Source of the DNA: Isoetes taiwanensis
Lineage: Eukaryota > Streptophyta > Lycopodiopsida > Isoetales > Isoetaceae
Assembly (NCBI GenBank): GCA_021234155.1
Contig: JAJEKV010000173.1
Span: forward strand, 388,843-452,842
Length of the DNA: 64,000 nt
Direction: 5' to 3'
Shown here: positions 45,601-58,004 of the stretch, piece after piece
How the letters are laid out: each line of letters opens with the position of its first letter
Numbering within the stretch: the first letter of the stretch is position 1
Program-made: the position numbers and the translations under genes
Notes under the pieces: generated by a model
The model's input: the letters and a program-made list of their open reading frames with translations, nothing else
Told to the model about the DNA's origin: nothing
Database searches by the model: none

Positions 45601-48600
45601 GAGTAGCAGTCTATTATATTTACTATTGTTTCGTTATCTGAATATTCTAGATAAATATGAAATTGAATCTTTTCTTTTTATTTGGTTTTACCATTGGAAA
45701 TTTGTATTAGATGCATAATCAAATGACGGGAGACTTTGCTTTATCAGAAGTAATGTCAGCATTATCTCGTTCGTTCTGAGTATCTTAAGGATTTAGAGCC
45801 TACTAGCAACATGCTGTTGATGATATTTGGGCCTTGATATGCGTCCAGAATCTATGATTCAAGTACTCAAACAAAGTGTTCAGATACTGATACTGATGTC
45901 TGAATGCAACAGATTTATGTTTCTTATATCAGAAGGGTGCTTAATGATGGCTTCAAGGCTGTGTGAATTTCTCAGAGGCAGCTGGGGTTAACTTGGCAGA
46001 AGGATCAGAATTGCCTTGCCAATATATCATGTCAGTGCTTGTTTAGGATCAGTGTCCCCTGACTTTTATGCTCGCTCCTTCCTTAGACTTGGACCAGACC
46101 TCAGCATGGTATCTGGCGGATCTGAGCGGAAGTACGGCCAAGATCTAGATTGATCTTGCACCAGATAGCAAATCTTGCTGCGAAGGGGGTTAGGATTTGT
46201 GAGAGGACATTATCTTGTGGGAGGCCGCAGAACCTTTGGAAAACCAACCCGCTTTGATCTGATCTGCGCACAATTCTGACAAGATCTGTGCTGAAGATCA
46301 GATTTTACTTTTGGACCATCTTGAAATCCACCCAGATCAATTTAAAGCAGAATTGAAGGAAATCAATATAAGCCCAAAGCTGATTTACCAGAAAATTCCT
46401 CTCAAGATTACCATAATAAATGTAAGTCAAATCTTGATAATTTTTGCCATATCAGTCAAGATCCAGCGCTAATTCTTGTTGGGCTCTGATGATGGCTTTC
46501 TTCAAGTTTCCAAAAGATCCCAAACCTTGTTGATTCTAATTGGGACTTCAAACAGACCTCTGGGCGTCACAATCAGACACACTGGTCTTTGATCCCTACC
46601 ATGGCAATAGGAATTAACTCGAACTGGGCTCTCAAAGGCTGCTACCAATGATTTGTTTCTCCTCAGCCTGATCAGATGTGGTGCCATAGGACTTTGAGAC
46701 TGTTGAGATTTGAAAGATTTAGGCAGGAAAATCAAGGTTAAAACAAGGAGGTACTTGAGCAAGCAAAGAACAGCTAAGCTCCAATAGAGTAGAACAAAAT
46801 ACAACTCTATGGGATGGGGCATCCTTGAAACCAGAAAAAAGAAGGGAAAAAAACGGGTGCTACTTCTTAACAACTTCCAAATGCCACATCATTTATCCAA
46901 CCCTTGTGATCCTGGTGCTGATGTGGCACTATTTGCTCCTGAGAATTTTGTCTCCTCAAATGGTCCTGCCACACATAGTTTTGGTTTCATGATAGACACC
47001 CATAGTGCTTCCTCTGCATCCATGTCACTAAACTAGAACTGAAGTCATGGAAGAGTATGACATCGAACATCAATCCTTCATGTCACTCGAGTTATTAATC
47101 ATTGGAGGAAGGACACAATAAGTGTGTACCCTAACATGAACAGTGGACATTATAAAGTGTGTCCTTCCCCATCTCATACGGGCCAAATCATATTTCTTAA
47201 CTTTTCTCGGCCATGCAAGGCTAGTACAGTTGGTTATAGGTTGCAGAACTGAACTGAGCAACAGGCAGCAGAAAAGTGGTTATCAGTATGCCTGTGCTGG
47301 AACTCGACCTGCTGATAAGGATACAATAACAACAGTGCAAGATCTTATGAAACAACAAAAGCTGTGTAGCTTACATAGGGTTGTAAAACCATTTGTCTTG
47401 CATGCAGTACTACAGTATCATGATCCATAATATGTCCCTTTAAACAACGTAGTTCTCAACCCCAAATACGATACCCGTGACAAAAGCACAAAGAATTACC
47501 TGTCCAAATGAATTGCTAAAGTGGGTATTCGAATGATTGGCTCGGTGATTTTGACAAGTTCATGTGAACAACATTTGTCTGCATCATCACCTCGACGAAC
47601 CATCACCCGACCTGCAACGGTTAAATCTCGATCAAACCAAGTGTGCCACAAGCCCCCACCATATGTCTGCACGCCTACTTCTAGAAACCCTCCTTTTGTG
47701 AGCTGAAAGTATAATCCAACATAGTTATTGGGAGAAATATTAAACAACTTGCAGAAATGATATCTACTACTCTAATGAGCATCCCTTCTACAAAAGGACC
47801 AGCTTTTTTATTTAGAGTGTCTATTTCCCTCGTTATTTCCTTGGGCACGTAGAAGAGAACTACCTTTAACAGCTTTCAATAGATGTTATATAATACAGAT
47901 ATTGAGAAGATAAATCCTTTTAGGTTAGACACATTGTTTATGCATGAGAGATTCGATCTATAGGAATCTATAGGGTTAACTTCCCACTGCATTGGCCTGA
48001 GGAAAAGTTCTACATTTTCATGCAGTATATATACTCTTTTGGCTGCTCAATGAAAGAGGATGCCAGAATGGAAACGTCTTCGACCATCCACATTCAATGC
48101 TTCTCCATTTATTATGCTAAAATCTCCCCATAAAGCATAAGGTAGCCTAATTATCTGTTTTTTTCCAAGTGAAAAATGGCGTTAGAATAAACAATAGTTA
48201 ATTGCTTGAAAAAAAGGGATTATGGAATTGGGCTGCCAATTGGGAAACTGCTTAAGTAATTTACTGAAATCGGAAATCTACCCTATCAGAAAAATACCTT
48301 AGATATTGGTTTCAGTTTTGGGCAAGGACTGTCAGTATGAGCTCCAACTATCATAAAACCGTTCCCTGGGGAAAATCTGTTTTTGAACGTCTAGTCAGTC
48401 TTTACTATCAGCTCATATTTTACCAAATGCTGATGGATGGCACCATCACCTTTTTCCTATACCAAAGGCCACTATTGTGGAGAAATTCCTGGTAAAGAAA
48501 TACTTGCCGCCAGGCACCAGGGACCATATATCCCTCTCTGATAGTTGCGTAAAGCCTGCTGCGAGGAGCCTTTGCTTGGATTCCTCTGTTCCAGAAACAG

Positions 48601-48748
48601 AATTGATTCAATGACGCTGACAAGGCAGCAAATGCACAAAAAAAAAAGGGTACTTACTCACGGCGTGGAAGGGGGTGGGTGAAGCATTCAGAAAGTCCAC
48701 AAAATCTTCTGCTAACTCACTGGCTTTCTTTGCTCCTCCGCACTCCAT
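42601..48748 (-). CDS. Aspartyl aminopeptidase (M18 family), 11 exons
   Basis: CDS is complement of join(42601..42822, 42887..43027, 43107..43184, 43929..44102, 44173..44328, 44476..44601, 44723..44792, 47500..47702, 48298..48376, 48450..48585, 48658..48748): 1,476 nt, 491 residues, all junctions GT-AG and in phase. The protein removes N-terminal Asp/Glu from peptides as a cytosolic zinc enzyme. Metal and active-site blocks are present: GAHTDSP in exon 3, GRLDN in exon 7, LFDHEEVGSNSAQGAGSP in exon 8, SADMAH in exon 9 and GAPTLSMHS in exon 11. Other family signatures are EVGVQTYGGGLWHTWFDRDL (exon 4) and VIKHNANQRYATNAV (exon 10). The start (MECGGAKKASELAEDFVDFL) agrees with the family N-terminus. 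Most introns are 64-147 bp; three are long (595, 2,707 and 744 bp). No lesion is seen. A MITE lies 30 bp upstream. Confidence 0.95.
44793..47499 (-). other. Long intron 4 of the aminopeptidase gene
   Basis: 2,707 bp between exons 4 and 5. The longest frame (46,502-46,873, minus) has no recognisable domain. Short AT-rich and pyrimidine-rich blocks are the only other content. I see no complete transposon. Confidence 0.6.
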
Positions 48749-48778
48749 GTCCTTGGGTACTTAGCTGCTTTTGGTTTA

Positions 48779-49158
48779 GGCCTTTTTCACGGTAGTCTTA
48801 TTTCTAAAAAGTCACACATTTGGCCACCTATTCTCTTAAAAAAATTTCACTTTTCCAAATAATTAATAAGACATGTCTTATTTAGGTTCCGGATAAGTTT
48901 GGCTTATTTTATTCTGGGGGATTTCCCACGCCATAAAATAAGACACCTAGTCTTATTTGAAATATAACTAAAAATAAGACGTGTCTTATTTTTTTATGGT
49001 TTTTCACTAGTATTTTAATGGTGTCATATTTTATGACTACCACGGCAGTGGAAAAGCAAGATTCAATTTGTGTGTCTCATTTTTAGCCCTGGAGTCACAA
49101 ATGGTGTCATATATAGTATATGGCAGTCATATTTTGCGGCTAATGTGGAAAAAGGGCC
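48779..49158. mobile_element. Tourist-like (PIF/Harbinger) MITE in the aminopeptidase promoter
   Basis: The 380-bp element is flanked by TTA (48,776-48,778 and 49,159-49,161), the target preferred by PIF/Harbinger elements. Its ends are inverted: GGCCTTTTTCAC on the left and the complement of GGCCCTTTTTCCAC on the right. Inside, cttatttt and gacatgtcttatt-like motifs repeat. It begins 30 bp upstream of the aminopeptidase start codon, so it must contribute to the 5' UTR or core promoter of that gene. Confidence 0.8.
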
Positions 49159-49161
49159 TTA

Positions 49162-52100
49162 AAGGAAAGCAATTTTACGTCATTCCACGTTGGCATCATC
49201 AAACTGGAAATTGATGATATGATTTTGACGTTGAATTGCAGAAGCAACATTGTGAGAGAATCAGGGTGCATCCCCATTAGTCTGTTATGCGTTGCCTTTG
49301 CTTCGTGGCAAGTAGCGACAAAAAAAAATTGGTCGCATTATCTCTTCTCCAGCCTTATTTCGTCCTTCGTGGCAAAGTTTCCTTTGTGGCAAAGGAAACT
49401 TCAAAAGAAGTGTGAGGGGACTTCTGAATTGCTGAATTCAGAGCCGGGTTTGTCTTCTTCCTGGATTTGCTTCTAGTGAAGAGATCCATTATGATTTGTT
49501 TCTTGCTCTGATTTCGGGTTTAGGAGCACTAAATTGCAATGGGAATGGTCTTCAAGCAAATGACTTTGCTTTGCTTACATGTCAAAGCTCCCAGAACTGA
49601 GTTCTACGATAATGGGGATGCACCCTCAGTTTTTTGGCTTGCCCCATGGAACAAATCTTTCTTTGATGGTCAGATTAGGAATATTTCCTTGATTCCCAAG
49701 TCATATGCAAGTCATTTAAGGGTACAAAATTTTTTGAATGTTGATTTTACTTTTTTTTTGTTTGCTTCGAGTATTCTTTGCTTCTAACTTGTTGTGAGTT
49801 GACCTCTATAGGTTTGGAAGGAGCAATCTTTAACTTTGTATTTGTTGCCACATTTCCAAGTGGTTTGAAGCATCTACACACAATGGATTTGTCCCTTGGC
49901 ATCTGCTGGTAAGAATACCAGCTTTGGAGAGGAGATGGAAAAACCTTTCAAAGCAAAAAGTCAATTGACTAGCTTTGGGAAAAGAGTATTACTTCTCAAG
50001 ACAGATAATCGAGTTCGATTAGTCTTTGAGAAGGGATGGAGTTTAAAGCAGATGATCGAATTCAATCAGATCTTATAGAACTTGTTCCCACAAGGCAGTT
50101 GAGCAAAGTCATAAATTTCTGATTTTGGGGCTTGTCTACTTTTCAGGATGTATAGATATTGCTCATATCAAGAGGAGGGTATTGTAGCTGTAGCTAGAAG
50201 CAAAACTGCATCATTGTCCATTAATAATGCATTTCAGGCCATTTGCAGAGCACATGTAGTGTCATTACTGATAGAGGCCATGGGCTATGCAACAAAACAG
50301 GTGAAAAAACATGATCTGCATTGTTGTCTCTCAAATGTTGGCTAAATTGAAACAGTCTAGAAATATATCATTTTGATTTCATTTTGTAAGATCCTCTCCT
50401 CTTTGGCATGTATTACTATTGAGATTTTATAGAATGATATCAGTTTTGTTGTTTATGGTAATATGATATGTCCATACTACAGTCTACCAGGCCTGAAAGA
50501 CTGCATTGGACCAAAAACATTACTCAATTTTTGTATCTTGATGTTGACACTGTAGCATTTGAGTGTGTGATTTAACATTGTTATATTAGGACTACAGGTT
50601 GATGGAAATGCGAACGCAAAGCATGCATAAATGTGGTGAATAAGCTGGGCACAATCCCTGAGAAAAATAACAAAAACAATTTTTACTATGAACAAGATAT
50701 GCGAGAGAGATTTTGGGTGCTAAAATGGGCACATATTGTATAGACATCTAAGGAAAATAATCCTTTCCCATTTCAATTTTAGGATTTTAGAGGTTGCAAT
50801 TGATGTTGGGAAGGAAAGGGATGGGTAAAAGTTTGAATACTCTAGTATTGAATCAGGGAGACTGAAAGTGCAAGGGTTGTTTTATAGTAGCAAGCAATAC
50901 CTCCATGTCCCGCTTGCCTGTGAGAATAAGTAGTGCTGATAGCCCGACAGAATCCAGTAGCTTATACCCAGCATGTTCCCAGGTCTTTGTAAGGAAGATG
51001 AAAGATTCCAATTGTGAAGCAGTAATCATCGGATCATCTTTATATCTCATTTTTCTGCTCTGGTGCATTTTTTAGTTTTGAAGCTCAAAAGTGGTGCTTC
51101 ATAAGGTGAGCTAAACCGGATAAATTTCCTTAATAGAAAGAGACACACCTCTGTTGAAAGACAATTTTCATATATAATCTCAAAAGATGTATAGATACCC
51201 AGATTCCTTTGAATCAGGTGATATTTCAAACGATTGTCGACATTTATTTAACACAACATTAACATTTAACATTAATTTTTTTCTTTTTGTTGGTGGTTAT
51301 ACTGGTGTAACAAATAAGTGAGAATTTATCTTCGAGTTGAGATAAGAAGATAAATTTATTTCTCGAGGGAGGAGAGACCTCAGAAAGTTTCTAGATTTAT
51401 CTCTTCTTATAAATAGGAGTTTATGGAACTAGTTCCCTCACAAGAGCCACTCATTGGAGCTCCCTTGTTTTTTGCCTTTGTTAGAATCTAAAAATGATTG
51501 ATCCACCTCTGTTAAACTCTACTTATGGCCAGCTCTAAGACCCACCTGGAGCTTCAGATCTTACCTTGATTAGCCTCTGCCGGTAACCTTTCTAATGGTC
51601 GTGCTTATTGAACGGCCTGGGTTTGTTTTCGCAAGGCCATGGCCAACTGTTCTATGACCAGCCTCTGGTGTGCCTTGCTCCTTGCAGAGTTCCATGGCCG
51701 GCCTTGCTCCAATTGCTTATTGTGACGAATTAGCATTTTCATGCAGCATAGGTTTCTTTGTTCCCTTCTCAGGCATTCTACAATGACCTCTTGCTCTGCC
51801 CTAGATTTAGCAGTTGGAACGTTCCCTTCTCTTTGGAAAAGAGTGTCGGCATATTTTCCACATAATGAGCCTCTTTATCTAGCCTATTATATTTTTTTCC
51901 ATTGTTTTATGAATGTCTCAAATGTGCAATTGTTCATCCCTCGCAAGGAGGACTCGCGAAGTTATGCATTAATCTGCGTGCTGCAAACCATTAGATTCTA
52001 ATCTATAAAAATGTAGGGCTAGGAAAAATAGTTTCTTTGTTGCTATTTGAAAAGACCGCCCCGCCCATAAGAAAGTAGCCCCTGCAACATCATTCCCCTG

Positions 52101-52683
52101 CCGTTTGCATTCTCCAACACTGGCGCTTCAACTCGCCTCGCCCGTAAGAAACACAACTATACAACATCGTTCGCCTGTCATTTTCATTCTCTAAGACTGA
52201 CACTTCGTCATTGTTTCATATTTCAATAATAGAGGTAAATAAGAACATTCGTTTTACAATTGTAGATTGATGTGTTTTTAGAAGCTGAATGGTAGTACAT
52301 ATAGATTGTCTCCAAAGTCATGCCTTGTGTTTTTTGAAATCCTTGAAGTTGAATTTGGTTATGGCCTTCACTACAAACCTATCTATGAGCAAATATGGGT
52401 TTTGAGAAGAAGTAACAACATTTGGAGTTTAGAATGGCCATTTCTATACCGAGCCTTATGCCTCAACTACTTCGTGCAGGCTTCAAATTCATACCTTCTC
52501 TTTTTTTTTTTCCTTGAAAATCGTTTGTTTTTCTTATGACTTCATGCATACCTATCTCTGACGAGCTAATGCATCCTCGCAATTACTGTGTTTCTAAAAC
52601 AAAATATTAAAATTTGAAAATGATAACGACCATTGTCTCTAACGAAAGAATATATTACATGAAATATTCCATTAATAAGCTAC
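49162..52683. other. No recognised gene
   Basis: Several plus-strand stretches look weakly coding: about 49,560-49,720 with FYDNGDAPSVFWLAPWNKSF, and 50,148-50,345 with QEEGIVAVARSKTASLSINN. I cannot name them and they are not linked by clear splice sites. They may be remnants of a gene or of an unknown element. Confidence 0.4.
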
Positions 52684-52721
52684 CCAACCTAAAACTATCA
52701 AGTCCATTTTCCCACCACTTC

Positions 52722-53014
52722 TTTGAGCCTCCTTGCAAGAAGAATTAAAAAACCAGTAATCCAAGCTTCAATCTACCAAATCTATGCAATGCACAATATA
52801 AAGACTCATAATCTCCATAGCTAGATCAAGATAATCTCTCTCTCATATACTGTCTCTGTTTTCTCCCCCTGCTCAGATTACACAGTGATGATAATGCATC
52901 CCCAGGTACACAATGCATATGTGCATATCTCTTTCACGCATGCATGTGTGTACATACATGTGTATATACCTCCCATATACGACCATGTATACGATATCCT
53001 ATACCACCCCAATA
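52722..53014 (-). repeat. gypsy-type LTR, left copy
   Basis: Shares most of its length with 60,693-60,988 (aaaaaccagtaatccaagc, ctctctctcatata, ctgttttctccccctgctc, ataatgcatccc). Its ends are decayed: agcctccttgcaag where the other copy reads agcctaaactccaatcttgcaag, and cccaata in place of cccaaca. Confidence 0.75.
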
Positions 53015-53368
53015 GTGGCGACCACAGTGGGAAAATGTGTCATTCCATGGCAGAGAACCCAAAACAAAATATACTAGTATGGTCCTTGGGACATGTCCCC
53101 AAATAACACCTTTACATGTATGTTTAGAAAAAAATATAACCTCCTCAATATAACCTTTTAAAAAACTGTGATGAAACATAGCCTCTGTAGCTATGGCAAA
53201 TTTTGAAAGATGATATCTTGAGTTCCAGAGATATGTTTGACCTGCGCTATGGCTCATTGGATTCGTATCGCTGAAATACATCTATGCTGATTCGTATCCT
53301 AAAATGTTTCACATGTATGAAAAGTCTCAAACTCAGGGCTGCTCAAGCATCTATCACTTTCTTTCTCT

Positions 53369-53878
53369 GTGCAAGGGCCGGATTCTACTGTGCAAGTGCC
53401 GGATACTGTGCTTGATGCAGATACTGCTGTTATTGTAGGAAACGTGGCTTCTGGTGATGTCGAAACTGCTATAGATGCTATCAGAAAAGGCAAAGATAAA
53501 AATGTTAAAGAAAAAGGGCCAGAATCAGAAAATATGGCTGTGCAAACAGGGGAAACCGTGGCTGTGCAAACAGGGATCGTGGATGGGACCATGGCTGTGC
53601 AAACAGGGATCGTGGATGGGACCGTGGCTGTGCAAACAGGGATCATGGATGGGACAATACCAGGAAAAATCGCTAATATGGATGGGGCCAGTGATCTCCT
53701 TGCCGCATACTCGGCAAAATGTGAAGTAGCTGCTGCACCAGCAACAATTTTGGGCCTCCTTACCCAATCCAATTCTAGACAAGACCTGCGCGACACTGTC
53801 AAAGAAGCCATGACGGAGATACTCAAAGAGGTAATTCCTACCATAGTTTCTGATTTGAAGAATGCAATTTGTAAATAA
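53369..53878 (+). pseudogene. LINE ORF1, N-terminal part with 11-residue repeats
   Basis: A 169-codon frame starting at a GTG, so it is likely truncated or continues upstream. It carries three to four copies of an 11-residue repeat (VAVQTGIVDGT) encoded by a 33-bp minisatellite, followed by DLRDTVKEAMTEILKEV, an amphipathic helix. It ends at a stop directly before a coiled-coil frame (53,879-54,040: MRNDYEQFKKEMRAEFEQF, then an acidic run DSSDSDNDEDK). No family is recognised for this part. It is assigned to ORF1 by position. Confidence 0.5.
53535..53657 (+). repeat. 33-bp minisatellite inside LINE ORF1
   Basis: gtggctgtgcaaacagggat followed by cgtggatgggacc repeats three full times plus a shortened first copy. 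The period is a multiple of three, so the frame is kept. Confidence 0.92.
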
Positions 53879-54100
53879 ATGAGAAATGATTATGAACAAT
53901 TCAAAAAGGAGATGAGAGCTGAATTTGAACAGTTTAAGTCAGAGGTTAAATTGGAATTGGAGAAAGAATTAACAGATAGTAGTGATAGTGACAATGATGA
54001 AGATAAGATAAATTTTTTACGTCCACGGATATGGATATGATAAACACGATTCTGTAGCAGAGATGAAGCAACAACTAGCAGATTTTATGGAAGATCAGGA

Positions 54101-54451
54101 ATGGAAGGCAAGGGCATTGAATCTCCGAAAGAAGATATAAAACAAGTTGTTGTGCAATTTTTACAGCAGAATTTGGAAGTAGGAGATGCAGGCATTGTCG
54201 ATGCATTTCGTGTTGGTAAGAAAGGGTCATGGACAAGGCATGTGGTGGTTGAATTCAACAGTAGAGACAGCAAATTCAATATCTTGAAAAGAAGGGCTTC
54301 TTTGAAGGGACAAAAGGTTTGGATTAATAATGATCTTACCAAAGAACAGTTTCAAAAACATAAAGAACAGGTACAAATACTCAAGCAAGCAAGGCAACAA
54401 GGGAAAAAGATTTCTTGGCATAATGGCAAGGCGGTTGTAACAGATAGCTAG
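54101..54451 (+). CDS. LINE ORF1 RNA-binding domain (L1 ORF1p-like)
   Basis: A 116-codon frame preceded in the same frame by MKQQLADFMEDQEWKARALN. Its pattern, a short RRM-like fold (DIKQVVVQFLQQNLEV, VVVEFNSRDSKFNILKRR) followed by INNDLTKEQFQKHKEQV, resembles the Transposase_22 / L1 ORF1p nucleic-acid-binding domain. It should coat the element RNA. It ends 16 bp before the ORF2 frame. It is intact locally, but the full ORF1 is broken upstream. Confidence 0.55.
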   Translation: MEGKGIESPKEDIKQVVVQFLQQNLEVGDAGIVDAFRVGKKGSWTRHVVVEFNSRDSKFNILKRRASLKGQKVWINNDLTKEQFQKHKEQVQILKQARQQGKKISWHNGKAVVTDS

Positions 54452-54466
54452 GAATTTGAGACCATC

Positions 54467-57400
54467 AGGGTCGGATCTTGGAATGTAAATACACTAACTG
54501 CTACTAAGGTTTCTACTATGGATGATATCCTGCAGGATTTTGATGTTATTTTTTTCTTAGAGACATGTGAGCATGAGGAGAAAGGACTGCCGGACATTAT
54601 AGGATTTACTTGTATCTATTCTGTTTGGAATATAAAAGGATGGAGACTCAGGAGATTTGGAGGCATTGCATGTTATGTTCGGAATGAGTTTCTGCAAACA
54701 GTGTCAGTTATTAAGCACAAGGCCTCTAAACAATATATTTGGATTGAGTTACCTGGTAAGAGAGGGAAGACATATGTTGCAGGTTGCTATTTCCCGCCAA
54801 GGGAATCGCCTACCTATGATGCAGAGAATCTTGATAGGGACGATCCTTCTTTTCATTTGGAACAGAACATAATAGAGCTAATGCTGCATGGAAATATACT
54901 GTTACTTGGCGATTTTAATGGTCGTATAGCAAATAAGCAAGCAGCTATTAGCAGCCCAAATGGAGATCCTATTTGGATGGAAATGTTGGATGACCAGGAA
55001 CTGGTTACTAGTAGATGGAATCGTGTATCTGCAGATAAATCTTGTTGGCCTAAACCGCAAGGATATCATTTGTTAAACATGTGCAGTGGACTCAATTTGG
55101 TATTGTATAATGGTGCTGCAAAATATCCGGGCTCAGGAAAGTGTACTTGTAAAGATGCGAGTGTAGTAGACTTTTTAATAGCAAGTGTTGATTTTGCTGA
55201 AAGTATTGCAAGGATTTATGTAGGGGATATACATGTCCCCTTGCTTGTAGAAATACACGCAACCAGATTGCGCACACAAAATGTTGTACCCATGCAGAAT
55301 AAGAAAATTTCTATGTCTAGATTTAAAGCTGAGATGTATGAAAAAATCTGTGAAGATAAAATTGCACAAAGCGAATGGCCTCTTGATGCATTTGGAATAA
55401 GTCAACAGTTGATTTCTCTTGTACTCTCTGTAGCGGAACAATGCTTTGTTTCCAGAAGGAGACTATTGGGGCTTCCATGTAATGGATGGTTCGACATGGA
55501 ATGTAAGCAAAAGAGACAAGAATTCAAGTCGGCTAGGGGCGTAATTAAAATGATGGTTAAGAAAGAATATATCCGGCTGATAAAATCCAAAAAGAAAGCA
55601 TTTTTGCGGAAAAAGCATGAAGATATGATTGCAGAGTTGATTTCAGATCCTAAAAAGTTTTGGTTAAGGCTTAAGCCTAAGAAACCAATGAATGTGATGC
55701 TTGATGTGGCTGATTTGTGGAAGCAAGTGCAAGATCTCTATCACATGCATGGGCTGGATGAGACTTGGCATGCAGTTGAGTTTAACACCCTTGTATTTAC
55801 TGCTGAGGATATCCTTAAAGGACTACAAAAGCTTTCTAATGGAAAAGCGGCGGATGCTCTGGGGCTAACAGCAGAAATGTTTAAATGGGCAGGCTCCTCC
55901 ATGGTTAATGTGTTGGTCTCGATGTTTAATGCATCATTGCATGAAGGATTTCCACAATCTGGCAGATAAATAGAGTCATTCCATTGCATAAAGCAGGTGA
56001 CGTATCTGATCCAAACAATTATAGAATGATAATGATTAGCAACTTATATTCGAAGCTTTTTGCTACCATGCTTGATACTAAAATTAGTGGTTGGGCTGAG
56101 GAATATAAGGTACGAGCTAAGGGCCAAGCTGGCTTCCTCGCAAAAAATCCACTACAAATCATCTGGTTACCTTCAGAGCATTGATGGATTATGTCATAGG
56201 TAAGAAAAAACCCATGTTTGCATTATTTGTTGATTTCATGAAGGCCTTCAATAAGGTGCAAAGGAGTAATCTCTAGCAACGCATGGACAAGCTTGAAGTC
56301 CCTATGGAATATCAATTAGCAGTCAAAACGTTATACGATAAGGTATGGGTGCAATTATCGTTTCCTTTTTTTGAAAAATGTCAGAGCTTAGTGGATAGCA
56401 ATATTGGAGTAAAGCAAGGTTGCCCATTGTCTCCGACTTTATTTGGTCTATTTATAGACGAGTTAGAGGAATGGATAGTTAGAATTGGAGGAGAAGGTGC
56501 GTCTCTGAGTGGATTTGTTATATTACTCTTGTTATATGCAGATGATATTGTGATATTGTCCAGAAATCTTGAAGGAATGCAGAGACACTTAGATGCCTTG
56601 GCAAAATTTTGTGATGCAAAAGGTATGGTAGTGAATAGGAATAAAACGAGAATCATCATATTTGGGGCCAATAAAGTGGGTCACTTTGCATGGTACTATA
56701 AAGGTGAAACTATAGAAATTGCAAGTGTGTATAAATATCTTGGGCTGATTGTTGATAAAAGCTTTCCTTTGGAATCAGTGAAGAGAGGAAACGAGTCGAT
56801 GGTGGCTTAAAAGCATTGTTTGCATTGCGAGAGAAGGTGTAATAATCTTTGAAATATGGAATTTCAGTATAAAAAAAATGGTGTATAGCTCCCTTGTGCA
56901 ATCTGTTGTGCTATATGGATGTGAAGTTTGGGGGCTAGGCTTTCATTGGAGATGTGGAAAAAGGTTGAGAAGATTCAGAACAAGGGGGATATGCCATCTG
57001 CGTGCATGGGGTGGCAAAAAACCCCCCTGTATATGGATCTTTAAAAGCAAATTTTGACCCCTTTCGAATAAAAATTACCAAGGATAGTGCAAAAAATACC
57101 AGAAAAAGGACCCCCTGCCGACCGTATATGTACGAAAATAGGTCCAAAAAACCCCCTTCCCGTGCATGCAGATGGGTTATACGCCCAAAACTGTGAACCC
57201 CCCTTGATTCAGAAGAAGTTTTTCCATACAGAACTAGGCACAAAAATGCAGACGCCTTATGATATGTTATTGGCCGAATGTGGGATGCTTCCCTTGGAGA
57301 TAGAAGCATTGCTTAAAACATTGTTGTACATATGCAAAGTGCAATTTGAGATGGAAGTTGACAGTTTGCCATGCTTAGCATTGGAGGCAAGTAAAGAGAA

Positions 57401-58004
57401 AGGGTGGTATACTGACATAATAGTGTGGATGCATAAGTGGGGTTTGGATATAAATGCGCTCAGCAGCAACAGATGTAGGCTTAGAGAATGGGTTCGAGAG
57501 CATGTTCTACAGAAGTTGTGGAGTGTTCCAGAAGTGAAAAAAGAATTTTATAGAAGGATGATGAACCCAACCCTGCAGGAGGCATCGTATTTGAAGGAGG
57601 GGCTGCCCATGAAAACGAGGCACACCATTAGCAGAATGCGGCTCAGTTCCCATAGACTTGGAGTGGAGGTAGGAAGATGGGGCGATATACCACGGGAAGC
57701 AAGAGTATGCAAGCTGTGTGATGTTGATGAGATAGAGGATGAACCCCATGTGATTCTTCATTGCCATGCATATGCTAACATTAGAAGCAATTTTGGGATT
57801 TCTTCAACTACATTGTTAGAATTTTTTAATATTGCTGCCTATCCGATAAGTAGATTCCTTGTGGAGGTCCTCAAGCATAGAGATATTTTCTTAAAGAAGC
57901 TGCATGACAAAGACCTTGTAGATGAGAACGAGGGGAAAGAGGCAAATGCACTCCTCTCTGAGGATGCATTAGATGATATTTTTTATAACTTTGAATGTGT
58001 ATAG
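54467..58004 (+). pseudogene. LINE ORF2: endonuclease, reverse transcriptase, CCHC finger
   Basis: Endonuclease blocks include RVGSWNVNTLTA (about 54,469), FFLETCEHEE and LLLGDFNGRI (about 54,900). The open frame 54,518-55,969 ends at a one-base shift just after GFPQS. RT blocks follow: IPLHKAGDVSDPNNYR, ALFVDFMKAFNKVQ (catalytic region A, with N where D is usual after F), GVKQGCPLSPTLFGLF, and YADD at 56,535-56,546. After the foldback insertion the frame resumes as KKFFHTELGTK and runs to the stop at 58,004. It carries CKLCDVDEIEDEPHVILHC (57,708-57,764), a CCHC finger. The enzyme would nick target DNA and prime cDNA there. Several frame breaks make it inactive. Confidence 0.85.
56985..57205. 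mobile_element. Foldback DNA element inserted in LINE ORF2
   Basis: The 221-bp insert sits between gattcagaacaag (56,972-56,984) and gattcagaagaag (57,206-57,218), a 13-bp duplication with one mismatch. Removing it rejoins the ORF2 frame. Its ends are imperfect inverted repeats: gggggatatgccatctgcgt on the left, and on the right the complement of a run reading gggggg ... gtataacccatctgcatgca. The left arm lacks about 18 bp. The long duplication would fit a Mutator-like element (about 9 bp) only loosely. Confidence 0.75.

Noticed and set aside
46502-46873. Minus frame in intron 4 of the aminopeptidase as an extra exon or nested gene
   Set aside because: The exon 4 to exon 5 junction is already in phase with family homologues. 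The frame has no domain and no matching splice sites.
53015-53035. A second PBS (gtggcgaccacagtggga) in plus orientation next to the left gypsy LTR
   Set aside because: Its direction would be opposite to that of the right LTR, although the two LTRs align in the same orientation. Probably coincidence.
52934-53281. Minus-strand 115-codon frame as a gypsy env-like ORF
   Set aside because: It overlaps the LTR itself and shows no signal peptide, transmembrane or family pattern.
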